Made by a program: the position numbers and the translations under genes. From contig JAKIWE010000001.1 in the NCBI GenBank assembly GCA_022750195.1, positions 124,001 through 188,000 of the forward strand: a stretch of DNA of 64,000 bases, written 5' to 3'. Under the pieces are notes generated by a model. The model worked only from the letters and a program-made list of their open reading frames with translations. It was not told the origin of the DNA and ran no database searches. Positions 15,085 through 23,701 of the stretch are shown piece by piece. This DNA is from Thermoplasmata archaeon. GTDB lineage: Archaea > Thermoplasmatota > Thermoplasmata > Lutacidiplasmatales > UBA184. Position 1 is the first letter of the stretch. Each line of letters opens with the position of its first letter.

Positions 15085-15341
15085 GCCAGGCCTCCGAAGG
15101 GCAGAAGGGTCCGGCGCAGCAGGGAAATCGGGCGGGGCCGCGAGCGGCTGGTCGCGTCGCTCGTCGGCCCCTGCTCCCGCAGCTCAAACTGGGTCCGGGC
15201 TCCGATCACGCCGTCGGCAAGGCTTTCTCCTTCACCGCACAGATTGTTGCCGGCGCGCAGGCAGGAGCGGCACCCTCGGACGTGGGTGTCCCAGCTGAAC
15301 AGGGCGTCCTCGACCGCGAACGCGGCGAACTCGGCGACCAT
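15081..15341 (-). CDS. Small protein with an anti-sigma-like HxxxCxxC zinc motif
   Basis: An 86-residue protein beginning MVAEFAAFAVEDALFSWDTHVRGCRSCLRAG, with a further Cys in NLCGEG. The H-x3-C-x2-C arrangement after an N-terminal helix is that of the zf-HC2 domain of anti-sigma factors and related surface-signalling proteins, but there is no following membrane helix; the C-terminal half is Arg/Ser/Pro-rich. It is coupled by ATGA to the secreted protein gene. Archaea lack sigma factors, so the role is unclear; metal- or redox-sensing is inference. Confidence 0.55.
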   Translation of the reverse strand: MVAEFAAFAVEDALFSWDTHVRGCRSCLRAGNNLCGEGESLADGVIGARTQFELREQGPTSDATSRSRPRPISLLRRTLLPFGGLA

Positions 15342-15509
15342 CAGTCGCTCCGTACCGCGTTGTCGGCCTGGATCGTTCGGCGGTTGGCGTTGATTCTCCG
15401 GGTCTTGTTCGATGGCATTTCAGACGACCTCGACCTATCATATGTCCGTTCTTTCCTGCCGGGTGTCGCGTCGGGGGGGGAGCTCCGTCAGAGCGGAAGG
15501 TTCTTGAAC

Positions 15510-15558
15510 TGTCGGCGACAATCGCGACAACTGTCGGAGTTCTGACGGTGTCGCGACA
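15510..15558. promoter_or_regulatory. Cluster of TGTCG/CGACA half-sites over a start codon
   Basis: Six copies of one pentamer or its complement occur in 49 bases: TGTCG at 15510, 15532 and 15549, and CGACA at 15516, 15525 and 15554. Two pairs form tight palindromes (15510-15520 and the perfect TGTCGCGACA at 15549-15558). The last one overlaps the GTG start at 15548. This looks like a multi-site operator. Confidence 0.5.
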
Positions 15559-16177
15559 AGCGCGGGAGGAGCTCGAGCGGGTCGTGCAGACCCTCGAGCG
15601 CGAGCACGGGGAGTGGACGGCCTCCGAGGTCGAGGAGGAGCTCGCCCGGCGGGCGCCGCTCGCTTACGGGAGCTGGATCGACGAGACACCGCAGCTTCGC
15701 TCTCGCCTCCGAGCGGTCCAGCGCTGGCGCATCGGCTCCCGGGGCCGCGGGGCTGGGGTGGGCGTGCGCCATCTGTTCCCCTACGTCTGGCCGGTCGGTG
15801 AACGTCAGCGCAAGGAGGTGGAACCGACCTTCGCGACCTCGGGGCTCCGAGCGTCGGGCAGCTGGAGGGTGTTCCTCTACAACTGCAGCCCGGAAGTCGT
15901 GCGGGATGTCCGTGTCTTCCTCGACCAGAGCGAGGTCGACTATGCCCCGTCCGTCCTCGAGGGTCGGTTCGCCGAGATCCACTGGCAGAAGGTGGACGCC
16001 ATCCGGGCCCTGACGCTCGCCGAGGGGTCGGAGAGCTCGAACCACCCGCTCCGGGTCGAGTTCGTCATCGCTCGGGGGACGCGCCAGGCCACCGTGGACG
16101 GGGCGCTGACCCTCGACACCCGGCAGGGCTGGATCCACTTCCGCTCGCGCGACGGCCGGAACCGCGACCTCGAGTGA
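15548..16177 (+). CDS. Hypothetical protein with possible winged-helix N terminus
   Basis: A 209-residue protein starting with GTG at 15548. Residues 1-65 (REELERVVQTLEREHGEWTASEVEEELARRAPLAYGSW...) are helical and resemble a helix-turn-helix, with a basic strand RWRIGSRGRG. Residues about 95-209 form a beta-rich domain (WRVFLYNCSPEVVRDVRVFLDQ...VDYAPSVLEG). No family is recognised. The operator-like repeats at its start codon would suit an autoregulated DNA-binding protein; that is inference. Confidence 0.55.
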   Translation: MSRQAREELERVVQTLEREHGEWTASEVEEELARRAPLAYGSWIDETPQLRSRLRAVQRWRIGSRGRGAGVGVRHLFPYVWPVGERQRKEVEPTFATSGLRASGSWRVFLYNCSPEVVRDVRVFLDQSEVDYAPSVLEGRFAEIHWQKVDAIRALTLAEGSESSNHPLRVEFVIARGTRQATVDGALTLDTRQGWIHFRSRDGRNRDLE

Positions 16178-16289
16178 TCCGCGGGGAGGGCTCCGGCGGT
16201 TCTCCAACCCCGACACGTTTCGACCCGCGCCCGACCATCAATCCTTAACCTCGCACACCGTTCCGGACTCCGGGAGTCCCCTCGTCCCG

Positions 16290-17174
16290 ATGCGTCCCCA
16301 GGTGGTCATCGTCGGTACCATCGTACTGGACGCCATCCTCTTCGTGCTGAACCTGATCGTCGCGGCCCAGACCGGCAGCCACGCGGTGCTCTCCCAGGCG
16401 GTCTATTCGATCACCGACCTCGCCGGCGGGGTGTTCCTGCTGGGCGGGTTCGTCGCCGCCCGCCGACCGCCGACGCGCGAACACCCGTTCGGCCATGGGA
16501 AAGAGCGGTTCTTCTGGGCGTTCACCGCGTCGCTCGTCGCCTTCAGCGTGGCGGGACTGCTCGTCCTGACGAGCGGGGTGCAGCAGGTGCTCTCCCCAGC
16601 CCCGGTCACCCACCTGGACCTCGCCCTGTTCATCGTGGGCGGCACGCTGGCGGTGAGCCTCGCGAGCATCGAGATCACCTTGCGCGAGCTACGGCGGGAT
16701 GCGACGACGATCGCCTCCCTGCTCGAGTCGGCCCACCAGGGGCTGAAGACGATCTTCTACCAGGACCTGGTCTCGGTCCTCGGGAGCGTCGTCGCCTTCG
16801 GCGGGATCGCGGTCGTCTACGTGACCCACAACCCGCGGATCGACGGTTGGACCGCCGCCATTGTGGGCGTCGTGCTGATCGCGATGGGCTTCGTTCTGGC
16901 CGCGGAGAACCGGGAGTACCTGATCGGCAAGGCGCTCTCCCCGGAGGCGACCCGGCCGATCATCCAGGTCGCGGAGAAGGACGTACGGGTGCGCAAGGTC
17001 CGGAGCGTGCAGTCGATGATGCTCGGCCCGGACGACGTCCTGGTGGCGATGCGGATCAACTTTCAGAACGGGCTGACGACCGACCAGATCGAGCAGGCGA
17101 TCGACGAGCTCGGTCAGGCGATGCGCCAGGCGTTCCCGGCGCTCCGGCACCTGATCATCGAGCCCGAATCCTAG
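16290..17174 (+). CDS. Cation diffusion facilitator (CDF) metal transporter
   Basis: A 294-residue metal-proton antiporter of the CDF family, expected to export Zn2+, Fe2+, Mn2+ or similar. Six membrane helices are visible. The S..L..QAVYSITDLAGG region corresponds to the usual first metal site (helix 2). The REHPFGHGKERF loop between helices 2 and 3 is the family hallmark. A second site is likely near SAHQGLKTIFYQDLVSVLGS. The cytoplasmic C-terminal ferredoxin-like domain (VRSVQSMMLGPDDVLVAMRINF...) is present. Length is normal. It is convergent with the MFS gene at 17198. Confidence 0.9.
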   Translation: MRPQVVIVGTIVLDAILFVLNLIVAAQTGSHAVLSQAVYSITDLAGGVFLLGGFVAARRPPTREHPFGHGKERFFWAFTASLVAFSVAGLLVLTSGVQQVLSPAPVTHLDLALFIVGGTLAVSLASIEITLRELRRDATTIASLLESAHQGLKTIFYQDLVSVLGSVVAFGGIAVVYVTHNPRIDGWTAAIVGVVLIAMGFVLAAENREYLIGKALSPEATRPIIQVAEKDVRVRKVRSVQSMMLGPDDVLVAMRINFQNGLTTDQIEQAIDELGQAMRQAFPALRHLIIEPES

Positions 17175-17197
17175 GCGCGCGATCCGACGAGGGCGGA

Positions 17198-18430
17198 CTA
17201 GACCATCGCGCCGGCGACCCTCGCTCGCCGGAGGTCGCGGTAGCGCAAGAGCGTCAGGGCGACGAGCGCAGCGCCGATAGCCCCGAAGAACAGGTCCAGG
17301 CCCGTGGTCCCTAGCGCGGCGAACAGGCCGGTCGAAGCCGCCAGTCCGAGGATCATCCCGAGGCTGATCATCAAGGTGTAGACGGCCATCGTGGTCGCCC
17401 GGGTCAACGACTCGCTCAGGTCGGCGAGCGCGGCGAGCGCCGCCGGCCCGTAGGCGAGGGCCAGCAGGATGCTCACCCCGGCCGCCCCGAGGAGCACGGG
17501 CTGCGCGCCGAAGTTCGCGAGCAGCGCCGCGATGACCATCAGCAGGACGAAGCCGACCGTTCCCACGCTCATGAGACGGAAGCGGCCGAACCGGTCGGCC
17601 AGATGGCCGAGGTACGGTTGCGTGGCGAGCAGCACGAGACCGCCGCCGCCGATCAACGCCGCGAGATACCGAGCCGGCAGCCCCGCTCCGGTCGAGGCGG
17701 TCCCGAGAAAGACGAACGCCGTGCCGATGAGCATGTAGATCACCAGCCACGGTAGGACGACGCTTAGCACGTCCCGCCGGAGGACGGCGGCCCGAACCCG
17801 ACTCAGGTCGAAGACGACCTTTCGAGCCACGAAGGCGGAGCCGGTCACCGAGGCCAGCGTGAAGGCCAGGCCTGCGACGAGCGCTGCCGAACCGAGCCGG
17901 AAGACCCACGGAAGGCTGTCGTTCGGCACCGCGTCGAGCAGCCCGAAGCCGATGGCAAAGCCGAGGATCCAGCCCAGGAGGTTCATCGCATCGAACAGCC
18001 CCATTTCCCGCCCACGCTCGGTCGCCTTCGCCCGGTCGCCGACGACCGCGAGGCTGGAGGCCAGGATCGCCCCGCTCGCCACCCCGAAGATCAGGTTGAG
18101 GGAGCCGAGGAGCCAGGGCGAACGCGAGAACGAGGCCACGGCGAGCGCCGCCGCGGCCACGACCATCCCCAGACGAAGCACCGGGAAGCGACCGTACCGG
18201 TCGGCCGCGAGCCCGGAAGCTAGGACCGTGGAGAACTCCCCGATCGGCGACAGCGCGGCGATCAGGCCGACCAGGCCGACCGAGCCGGTGTCGAGCCCCT
18301 GGGACCGCCCGAGGATGTAGGAAGCGAAGACCGAGACGGTGAGGCCAAAGCCGAACCGGACGAAGAAGGTCGCACCGAGGACCGCTCTCAGCTCGCGCTT
18401 CGGAGCGTCGGGCGGCTCGCTCTCGTCCAC
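17198..18430 (-). CDS. MFS transporter, 12 membrane helices
   Basis: A 410-residue major facilitator superfamily permease. Two six-helix halves are evident, with the first-half loop motif GLAADRYGRFPVLRLG and the second-half equivalent GHLADRFGRFRLMSVG, both matching the MFS A-motif G.. DR.GR. It begins with GTG at 18430, 10 bases after the glyoxalase gene, so the two probably form an operon. The substrate cannot be inferred; drug or metabolite efflux is likely for this type. Confidence 0.85.
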   Translation of the reverse strand: MDESEPPDAPKRELRAVLGATFFVRFGFGLTVSVFASYILGRSQGLDTGSVGLVGLIAALSPIGEFSTVLASGLAADRYGRFPVLRLGMVVAAAALAVASFSRSPWLLGSLNLIFGVASGAILASSLAVVGDRAKATERGREMGLFDAMNLLGWILGFAIGFGLLDAVPNDSLPWVFRLGSAALVAGLAFTLASVTGSAFVARKVVFDLSRVRAAVLRRDVLSVVLPWLVIYMLIGTAFVFLGTASTGAGLPARYLAALIGGGGLVLLATQPYLGHLADRFGRFRLMSVGTVGFVLLMVIAALLANFGAQPVLLGAAGVSILLALAYGPAALAALADLSESLTRATTMAVYTLMISLGMILGLAASTGLFAALGTTGLDLFFGAIGAALVALTLLRYRDLRRARVAGAMV

Positions 18431-18440
18431 GACCGGTGCG

Positions 18441-18830
18441 TCACGGCCGCGGCGCGGAGCGCTCGATGAGCTCGATCCATACGTCGTTCGGGTCGAGGAT
18501 GAAGGCGATGCGGCTCGTCCCGCCCTTCAGGCGGTACGGCTCCTTGGCGACCTTCCCTCCCCCTTTCCGGACCTTGTCGAGGAACCCGTCCATCCCGTCG
18601 ACCTCGAAGGCGAGGTGGTCGAGCTGCTCGCCCGTTTCGAAGTCGTTCTTCCCGTCCCAGTGGGTGAGCTCGACGCGCGTGTCGGTCGCCGGATCGACCA
18701 CGAAGGCGATCTCCGCGTGGTTCTCCTCGATCCGACGGCGGCGTTCGAAGGTGAGCCCGAGGACCTCGGTGTAGAACCGAAGGCTCGCGTCCATGTCGCG
18801 GACCGTGATCGAGGTGTGCAGAAAGCGCAT
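18441..18830 (-). CDS. Glyoxalase I-like (VOC superfamily) protein
   Basis: A 129-residue vicinal oxygen chelate protein. It starts MRFLHTSITVRDMDASLRFYTEVLGL, the classic glyoxalase/lactoylglutathione-lyase opening with metal ligand His5. It continues with VELTHW (Glu ligand), QLDHLAFEVDGMDGF (His ligand), and FILDPNDVWIELIE with the final Glu ligand. It may be a methylglyoxal-detoxifying lyase or methylmalonyl-CoA epimerase relative; the single-domain metal site is complete. Archaeal cells often use other thiols than glutathione. It heads a likely operon with the MFS gene. Confidence 0.82.
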   Translation of the reverse strand: MRFLHTSITVRDMDASLRFYTEVLGLTFERRRRIEENHAEIAFVVDPATDTRVELTHWDGKNDFETGEQLDHLAFEVDGMDGFLDKVRKGGGKVAKEPYRLKGGTSRIAFILDPNDVWIELIERSAPRP

Positions 18831-18886
18831 CGGCCGAGGGTATGCGGGCCCCGGCCTTGAAAAGTTTCCCCGCGGCTCGGCGTCGG

Positions 18887-20614
18887 CTACGGGTGTCCGT
18901 AGCAGGCTCGGACGGGCGTGGCTCCCGGCGCCCAGCTCCTCTCGATCCGTGCGAACCCCACGCGTTCGAACTGGACGAGGTCGCCCGGGGTGGCCGTGCC
19001 GAGCGCGCCTTCCCCGAGGCCGGCGGTGTGGCTCCCGTCGACCTGAAGCAGGTCGACCGGCACCGCTTCCGACGCGCCGACCCATTGGACGCGGGGCAGG
19101 CGCCGGTTCTCGCGGCTCGTGAACTCGGCTACGACCCTCTCCGTGCTTTCGACCGAGGTCGGAAGTCGAAGGTTGATCAGGTCTTTGAGTCGGATCTCCT
19201 CGCCCGGGTGCGCGAGCAGGTCGCGTCGGGCCAGGAAGAATGCCGGTCCGGCGGCGACGGAACGTCGCCCCAGCTCCTCGCGCTCCGGGTGGTTCGGGAG
19301 CTCGACGTGGTCGAGCCCTGTCGGGTACCCCTGCACCTCGACGCGGACCGGCTCCGCCACGAACGCCCGCCGGGGGGTGACCGGGTCGATGATCGACCGG
19401 TTCTCGGCGTAGAGCGTCTCCGCCGGCACCTGGATGTCGGCGAGCGAGAGGCCGAAGGAGAGCGTGAATCGCTGGAGCGCCTGGCGTGAGATCCCCCGGC
19501 GATCCAGCGAGCCGATCGACCAGGTTCGCGGGTCCGCCCAGCCGTCGTAGAGGCCGGACCTCACTTCCTGGTACGACTTGCTCTTCGAGATCTTCGCCTC
19601 GCGCACCATGAGGAGGCCCCAGTGCAGGAACGGGGGGCCGGTGACGCCGAACAGCTTCCAGAGGTACTGCTCCATCCGGTCCTCCATGACGAGGTCCTTG
19701 CCCCGGAGGACGTGCGTCACACCGAGCTCGACGTCGTCGACCGCCCAGGAGAACTCGAGCGAAGGCCAGACGCGGAACTTGTGACCGACCCGAGGGTGGT
19801 CGAGGTCGGAGATGCGGAACAGGACCCGGTCCCGGAACGCCGGGTCCGGGTCGGCCATATCGGTCTTGAGCCGGAGCACCGCCTCGCCGGGCTGGAGCGA
19901 CCCGCCCAGCATCGCCTCCCATCCCTCCAGCGCTTGCTCGAGGCTCTGAGCGCGCTCGGGGCAGGCCCGACCGAGCTTGCGGTTCTCCCGGAGAAGCTCC
20001 ACCGGGCAACGGCAAACGTACGCCGCGCCTAGTTCGATGACGCGCCGGGCCCACGGGTAGTGGTTCGGGATCAGGTCGGACTTGTAGTAGACCGCGTCCG
20101 GCACGACGCCCGCCAGCTCGATGTCGTGCCGGATGACGTCGTAGAGCTCCGCGTCGACCCGTTTCTGCTCCGAACCGGCCGTATCGTCGAAGACGAGGAG
20201 AAGCTTTCCTCCGTACCTCTCCTGATAGTACTGGTTCACGAACAGCATCCGGGCGTTGCCGATGTGAAGACTTCCGGAGGGGAACGGCGCGAGCCGGAGC
20301 ACGACCTTGCCCGGCACGGCACCCTCCAGCGGGGGAAACTCGCCCGTCGACGATGTGGGCCGTCGCGGGGCTTCGGGCTCCGGGCCCCCGAGGGCGTCGA
20401 GCGCGGACCGCTGTTCGGCCGGGGTCAGCTTCGCGGCCGCACCCACCGCGGCGCCGATGGCGACACCGACCGCACCGGTGTCCGATCGGAGGTCGGGGTA
20501 CGTGGCCAGGATCCGAGAAAGGATCGGACCGGGGCGAGGACTCCCGCCGTGCTCTAGGGCGTTGGCCAGGACGAGCCGCCGGATCCGAGCTTCGACCTCC
20601 GGGGCGACCGCCAT
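18887..20614 (-). CDS. gltX: Glutamyl-tRNA synthetase, archaeal type
   Basis: A 575-residue class I aminoacyl-tRNA synthetase charging tRNA-Glu, and probably tRNA-Gln as a non-discriminating archaeal enzyme. After an archaeal N-terminal helical domain (about 1-95), the catalytic domain has the HIGH-type signature PFPSGSLHIGNAR (about 112) and the KMSKS equivalent AKISKSKSY (about 352). The C-terminal part is the beta-barrel anticodon-binding domain of the archaeal/eukaryotic type. If non-discriminating, its product Glu-tRNA-Gln requires GatDE, which is not in this window. It is 22 bases downstream of the RuvC-like gene. Confidence 0.93.
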   Translation of the reverse strand: MAVAPEVEARIRRLVLANALEHGGSPRPGPILSRILATYPDLRSDTGAVGVAIGAAVGAAAKLTPAEQRSALDALGGPEPEAPRRPTSSTGEFPPLEGAVPGKVVLRLAPFPSGSLHIGNARMLFVNQYYQERYGGKLLLVFDDTAGSEQKRVDAELYDVIRHDIELAGVVPDAVYYKSDLIPNHYPWARRVIELGAAYVCRCPVELLRENRKLGRACPERAQSLEQALEGWEAMLGGSLQPGEAVLRLKTDMADPDPAFRDRVLFRISDLDHPRVGHKFRVWPSLEFSWAVDDVELGVTHVLRGKDLVMEDRMEQYLWKLFGVTGPPFLHWGLLMVREAKISKSKSYQEVRSGLYDGWADPRTWSIGSLDRRGISRQALQRFTLSFGLSLADIQVPAETLYAENRSIIDPVTPRRAFVAEPVRVEVQGYPTGLDHVELPNHPEREELGRRSVAAGPAFFLARRDLLAHPGEEIRLKDLINLRLPTSVESTERVVAEFTSRENRRLPRVQWVGASEAVPVDLLQVDGSHTAGLGEGALGTATPGDLVQFERVGFARIERSWAPGATPVRACYGHP

Positions 20615-20636
20615 CGGCCTGCCACCGGCCCTCGGG

Positions 20637-21476
20637 TTAAGACGGTTCGCGCGAACGTTGGCGTCGCGGCGCGGGAGCTGGGGCGGGCTCCTCGCGCGCA
20701 GGACGTCGACCCGCGATCGCCTCGCTGATCGTCAGTTCGCCACGGAGCACCCGGTCGGCCGCCGATCGTGAGATCGTCAGCTGCCCGCCGCTGTGTTCCC
20801 GGCTGAGTCGTTGGAGGTTGGCGATGTCCCCCGGAGTGATCGAAACCGGAATTCGGCCGGAGACCGGTCGACCTTCCGTGCGAGCGATGGCCGCGGCCGC
20901 CATCGCGTCCCGGGGTCGCCGTCGACCTCGAGGGGTTGTTCCAGCTTCGTTGACGAGCTCGATCCGCTGGTGCGCGCCGTGGAGGGCGTTCAGTATCCGG
21001 TCGCGCGACGGTCGGTCGCCGCTCCCCACTCGGATGCGGACGCTCCGCCCTGCGAAGGCGCGTTGGAGTTGGTGGCCTAGCCGCACGACCTCCTCCGGGG
21101 TCTCTACGTTGCCCTCGGCGATGCGGGCGTCCCCGAGCAGGACGGCAAAGCCCGGGCGTGGCCCGGGATCGATGCCCAGGATCAACTCCCCAGCGCCGGC
21201 GGCGCTGAGCGAGGCCTGCACCACCGCCCAGAGGGCGGTGCGGTCGCCCTCGGGAGGAACGGGGACGACGTTGGGGTGATGGATCTGCGGTGCCTCCTCC
21301 GGGGTCGTCAGGACGGCGGCGGCCCGATCCGGGATCCGTTCGCCAGGCACGAGGCTCACGGCAGGGATTCTACGTTCACGCAACACCGCCGCGAGCTCGG
21401 CATACAGCGCAGGGTCTCGCGTTACGAGGGCCACGCTGCGGGGTCTCAACGGTCGCTCCGACGAGACTATACGCAT
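20637..21476 (-). CDS. RNase H-fold (RuvC/YqgF-like) protein
   Basis: About 279 residues. The central ELILGIDPGPRPGFAVL with EGNVETPEEVV and RIRVGSGDRPSRDRILNAL matches the first strands of the RuvC/YqgF RNase H fold, with an Asp in IDPG and another in SGDRPS. The N-terminal 90 residues resemble a receiver-like fold (VALVTRDPALYAELAAVLRERRIPAVSLVPG). The C-terminal 60 residues are basic. It may process nucleic acid structures; the substrate is unknown. Start options are GTG 21500, ATG 21494 and ATG 21476. The last was chosen because the others overlap the divergent gene starting at 21493. It probably shares an operon with gltX. Confidence 0.6.
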   Translation of the reverse strand: MRIVSSERPLRPRSVALVTRDPALYAELAAVLRERRIPAVSLVPGERIPDRAAAVLTTPEEAPQIHHPNVVPVPPEGDRTALWAVVQASLSAAGAGELILGIDPGPRPGFAVLLGDARIAEGNVETPEEVVRLGHQLQRAFAGRSVRIRVGSGDRPSRDRILNALHGAHQRIELVNEAGTTPRGRRRPRDAMAAAAIARTEGRPVSGRIPVSITPGDIANLQRLSREHSGGQLTISRSAADRVLRGELTISEAIAGRRPAREEPAPAPAPRRQRSREPS

Positions 21477-21492
21477 TATACTTTGCCGGGCC

Positions 21493-21819
21493 ATGCTCAC
21501 CTGCCCCTCGTGCGGAGCCCCGGTCGAGGAAGGTGCCCTGTTCTGTCCGGCCTGCCGTCGGACGGTTCCTCAGCTCGGCCCTACCGCCTTCCCGGTCCTC
21601 TCGCCGACCACGACCGGGGGGCTCGGCCTGCCGCCGTCGCCACCCCCTCCCGCAGCCCCTCCCCCGCCGGACTGGATCCCCCCCGGGCTCGTCGGTAAGG
21701 CCCTCCACTGCCCTCGCTGCAACACCCTCATATCGACGAGGGCCGTGGTCTGCCCCGCATGCCTCAGCGCCCTGCCGCTACCGGCCGCGGACGCCGGGGG
21801 CTCCGTACCTCCGGGATGA
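21493..21819 (+). CDS. Double zinc-ribbon protein
   Basis: A 108-residue protein with two CxxC...CxxC zinc ribbons: MLTCPSCGAPVEEGALFCPACRR at the start, and HCPRCNTLISTRAVVCPACLS near the C terminus, separated by a Pro-rich linker of about 40 residues. Such proteins are common archaeal adaptors or nucleic-acid-binding factors. A TATA-like element (ctatac, about 21467-21472) 24 bases before the ATG suggests leaderless transcription. Its TGA overlaps the ATG of rnp4 (ATGA), so it is translationally coupled to an RNase P subunit and could be functionally linked to RNA processing. Confidence 0.75.
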   Translation: MLTCPSCGAPVEEGALFCPACRRTVPQLGPTAFPVLSPTTTGGLGLPPSPPPPAAPPPPDWIPPGLVGKALHCPRCNTLISTRAVVCPACLSALPLPAADAGGSVPPG

Positions 21820-22223
21820 TCCGGATCGCGCACGAACGGATCGGAGACCTGTTCGCGGCCGCCGCCGTGGAGTCGCGGGGACCGCACCCCGAGCTCGCCC
21901 ACCGGTACGTCCGGCTCGCTCGGCGCATCGGCATGCGGTACAACGTTCGACTACCGGTGGAGTACCGTGAACTCTACTGCCGAGCGTGCTCGTCGTTCTG
22001 GTCGGAGGGGGTCACGGTTCGCACTCGGCTGCGCCAGGGACGCCGAGTGCGAACCTGCCTTCTCTGCGGCGCCACCCGCCGGGCACGGATCCGCGCCGCG
22101 CCTCGTCTATCGGAGCGACCGCCGAGCGGAGAGTTTCGCGTGGCTCCGCAGTCGGCCGCCGTGCTGAGCGAGGCACCGTCCGGGCCCGGCGATGCCGACC
22201 AAGAGTCGGAGGAAGAGGAATAA
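21816..22223 (+). CDS. rnp4: RNase P protein component 4 (Rpp21/Rpr2)
   Basis: A 135-residue archaeal Rpp21 homologue, a subunit of RNase P which trims tRNA 5' leaders. Visible: helical IRIAHERIGDLFAAAA; the conserved LAHRYVRLARRIGMRYNVRLP; then the zinc ribbon YCRACSSFW ... RTCLLCGATRRAR. The C terminus is an acidic, low-complexity tail. The ATG at 21816 overlaps the stop of the zinc-ribbon gene; an upstream frame start at 21759 adds only Arg-rich non-conserved residues. A tRNA-Leu gene starts 27 bases downstream on the same strand, so RNase P protein and a tRNA substrate may share a transcript. Confidence 0.88.
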   Translation: MIRIAHERIGDLFAAAAVESRGPHPELAHRYVRLARRIGMRYNVRLPVEYRELYCRACSSFWSEGVTVRTRLRQGRRVRTCLLCGATRRARIRAAPRLSERPPSGEFRVAPQSAAVLSEAPSGPGDADQESEEEE

Positions 22224-22249
22224 CCCAGTCCGTCCGTCCGGCCCTCGGT

Positions 22250-22332
22250 GCCGGGGTAGCCGAGCGGCCAAAGGCGGCAGACTCAAGATCTGCTCTCGAA
22301 GGAGTACCCAGGTTCGAATCCTGGCCCCGGCA
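22250..22332 (+). tRNA. tRNA-Leu (anticodon CAA)
   Basis: Acceptor GCCGGGG/CCCCGGC, anticodon stem GCAGA/TCTGC around CTCAAGA (anticodon CAA), long class II variable arm, T arm CCAGG-TTCGAAT-CCTGG, discriminator A, no encoded CCA. No intron, unlike the tRNA-Leu(TAG) gene at 11791-11935. It decodes TTG. Confidence 0.95.
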
Positions 22333-22478
22333 TCCCGACCGATCGCGTCGCGCCGAACTCCTCTGACCGGGGCATGGCGGTCTGGAAGGGAGGTCCTACG
22401 GTCGGGTGTCCGCCGGGAGCGCCGCCGATAACCGTGCAACCGAATTCTTCGAGAACGACGGCCTTCGCCGAGCCGGCC

Positions 22479-23549
22479 CTACCGCCTCTGCTCGGACCGC
22501 GGAGGGGCCTTGGACGAGCTGAGTCGGTCGCGCACCACGGGTGCTACCTCGGTCCCCAGGAGTCGGATCGATCGTAACATGGTCTCGTGGGGGATGGTAG
22601 CGACTCCCATCTGGAAGGTCAGGCGCGTGATGCCTCCGAGGTCCTGGCTGACTCGAACGATCTTCTTTGCGACGGTGGGCGGGTCCCCGACAAGAAGGGC
22701 GCCGTCCGGCCCGCGCTCAGCTTCGAAACGAGCGCGGGACATCGGGGACCATCCACGCTCCTTCCCGATCTGGTTGATCGTGTAGGTGAAGCCGGGGAGG
22801 AAGTCGTCGGCGGCCTGCTGGTCCGACTCCCCCAGAAAACCTACCGAGTGGAGCCCGACCTGGAGCCGCTCGGGGGGGTGGCCGGCGATGCGGCCCGCCT
22901 CCCGATAAAGGTCGATGAGGGGCCGGAACCGTGCCGGAGGCCCCCCGATGATCGCCACCATGAGTGGGAGGCCCAGCCGTCCCGCGCGTTCGAAGGAGCT
23001 TGGGGTGCCTCCGACCCCGACCCAGATCGGCAACGGATCCTGCACGGGCCGCGGATACACCGCCTGGCCCGTCAACGCGGGACGGTGCTTGCCCGACCAT
23101 CGGACCTGAATGTTCTTCCGGAGAGCGAGCAGGAGGTCGAGCTTCTCCGCGAACAGATCGTCGTAGTCCTCGAGGCGATAGCCGAAGAGCGGGTAGGACT
23201 CCACGAAGGAGCCGCGGCCCGCGACGATCTCGGCGCGTCCGTGGGAGATCAGGTCCAGGGTGGCAAACTCCTCGAAGACCCGGACCGGGTCGGCCGCGCT
23301 GAGGACCGTGACCGCGCTCGTGAGCCGGATCTTTCGGGTTCGGGCAGCCGCCGCCGCGAGGATAATGGTCGGGGCGGAATCCAGGAACTCTACCCGGTGA
23401 TGTTCGCCGACGCCGAAGACATCGAGCCCCACCCGTTCCGCCAGTTCGATCTCCTCGAGGAGCTGGTCCATCCGCTCCACGGGCGGGACGTTGAGACCGG
23501 TCGCAGGGTCCGGGATCGAGCTCGCGAAACTATCGATGCCGAGCTCCAC
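22479..23549 (-). CDS. LLM-class flavin-dependent oxidoreductase
   Basis: A 356-residue bacterial-luciferase-like TIM-barrel monooxygenase using reduced FMN or F420. Typical segments: [10 protein letters not shown] start, [15 protein letters not shown] (about 40-55), [39 protein letters not shown], and the conserved [26 protein letters not shown]. Relatives oxidise alkanals, alkanesulfonates or F420-linked substrates; the substrate here is unknown. An uptake system for sulfonate-like anions occurs at 8-11.5 kb, but no linkage is shown. The C-terminal 20 residues are Ser/Arg-rich. Confidence 0.85.
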   Translation of the reverse strand: MELGIDSFASSIPDPATGLNVPPVERMDQLLEEIELAERVGLDVFGVGEHHRVEFLDSAPTIILAAAAARTRKIRLTSAVTVLSAADPVRVFEEFATLDLISHGRAEIVAGRGSFVESYPLFGYRLEDYDDLFAEKLDLLLALRKNIQVRWSGKHRPALTGQAVYPRPVQDPLPIWVGVGGTPSSFERAGRLGLPLMVAIIGGPPARFRPLIDLYREAGRIAGHPPERLQVGLHSVGFLGESDQQAADDFLPGFTYTINQIGKERGWSPMSRARFEAERGPDGALLVGDPPTVAKKIVRVSQDLGGITRLTFQMGVATIPHETMLRSIRLLGTEVAPVVRDRLSSSKAPPRSEQRR

Positions 23550-23701
23550 GGGATCTCACCACCTCGGCGAGTTCGAGCACGGCGCGAATCTCCGAGGAAC
23601 GGAACGGACCGTGGCGCGGGGGAGAGGCCGGAGCCGGAATGAGACTGCCCCCATCACCGCGCCTTCCGCGCCGCGGATCGGACCCCACCCCCGGCTCGAG
23701 C

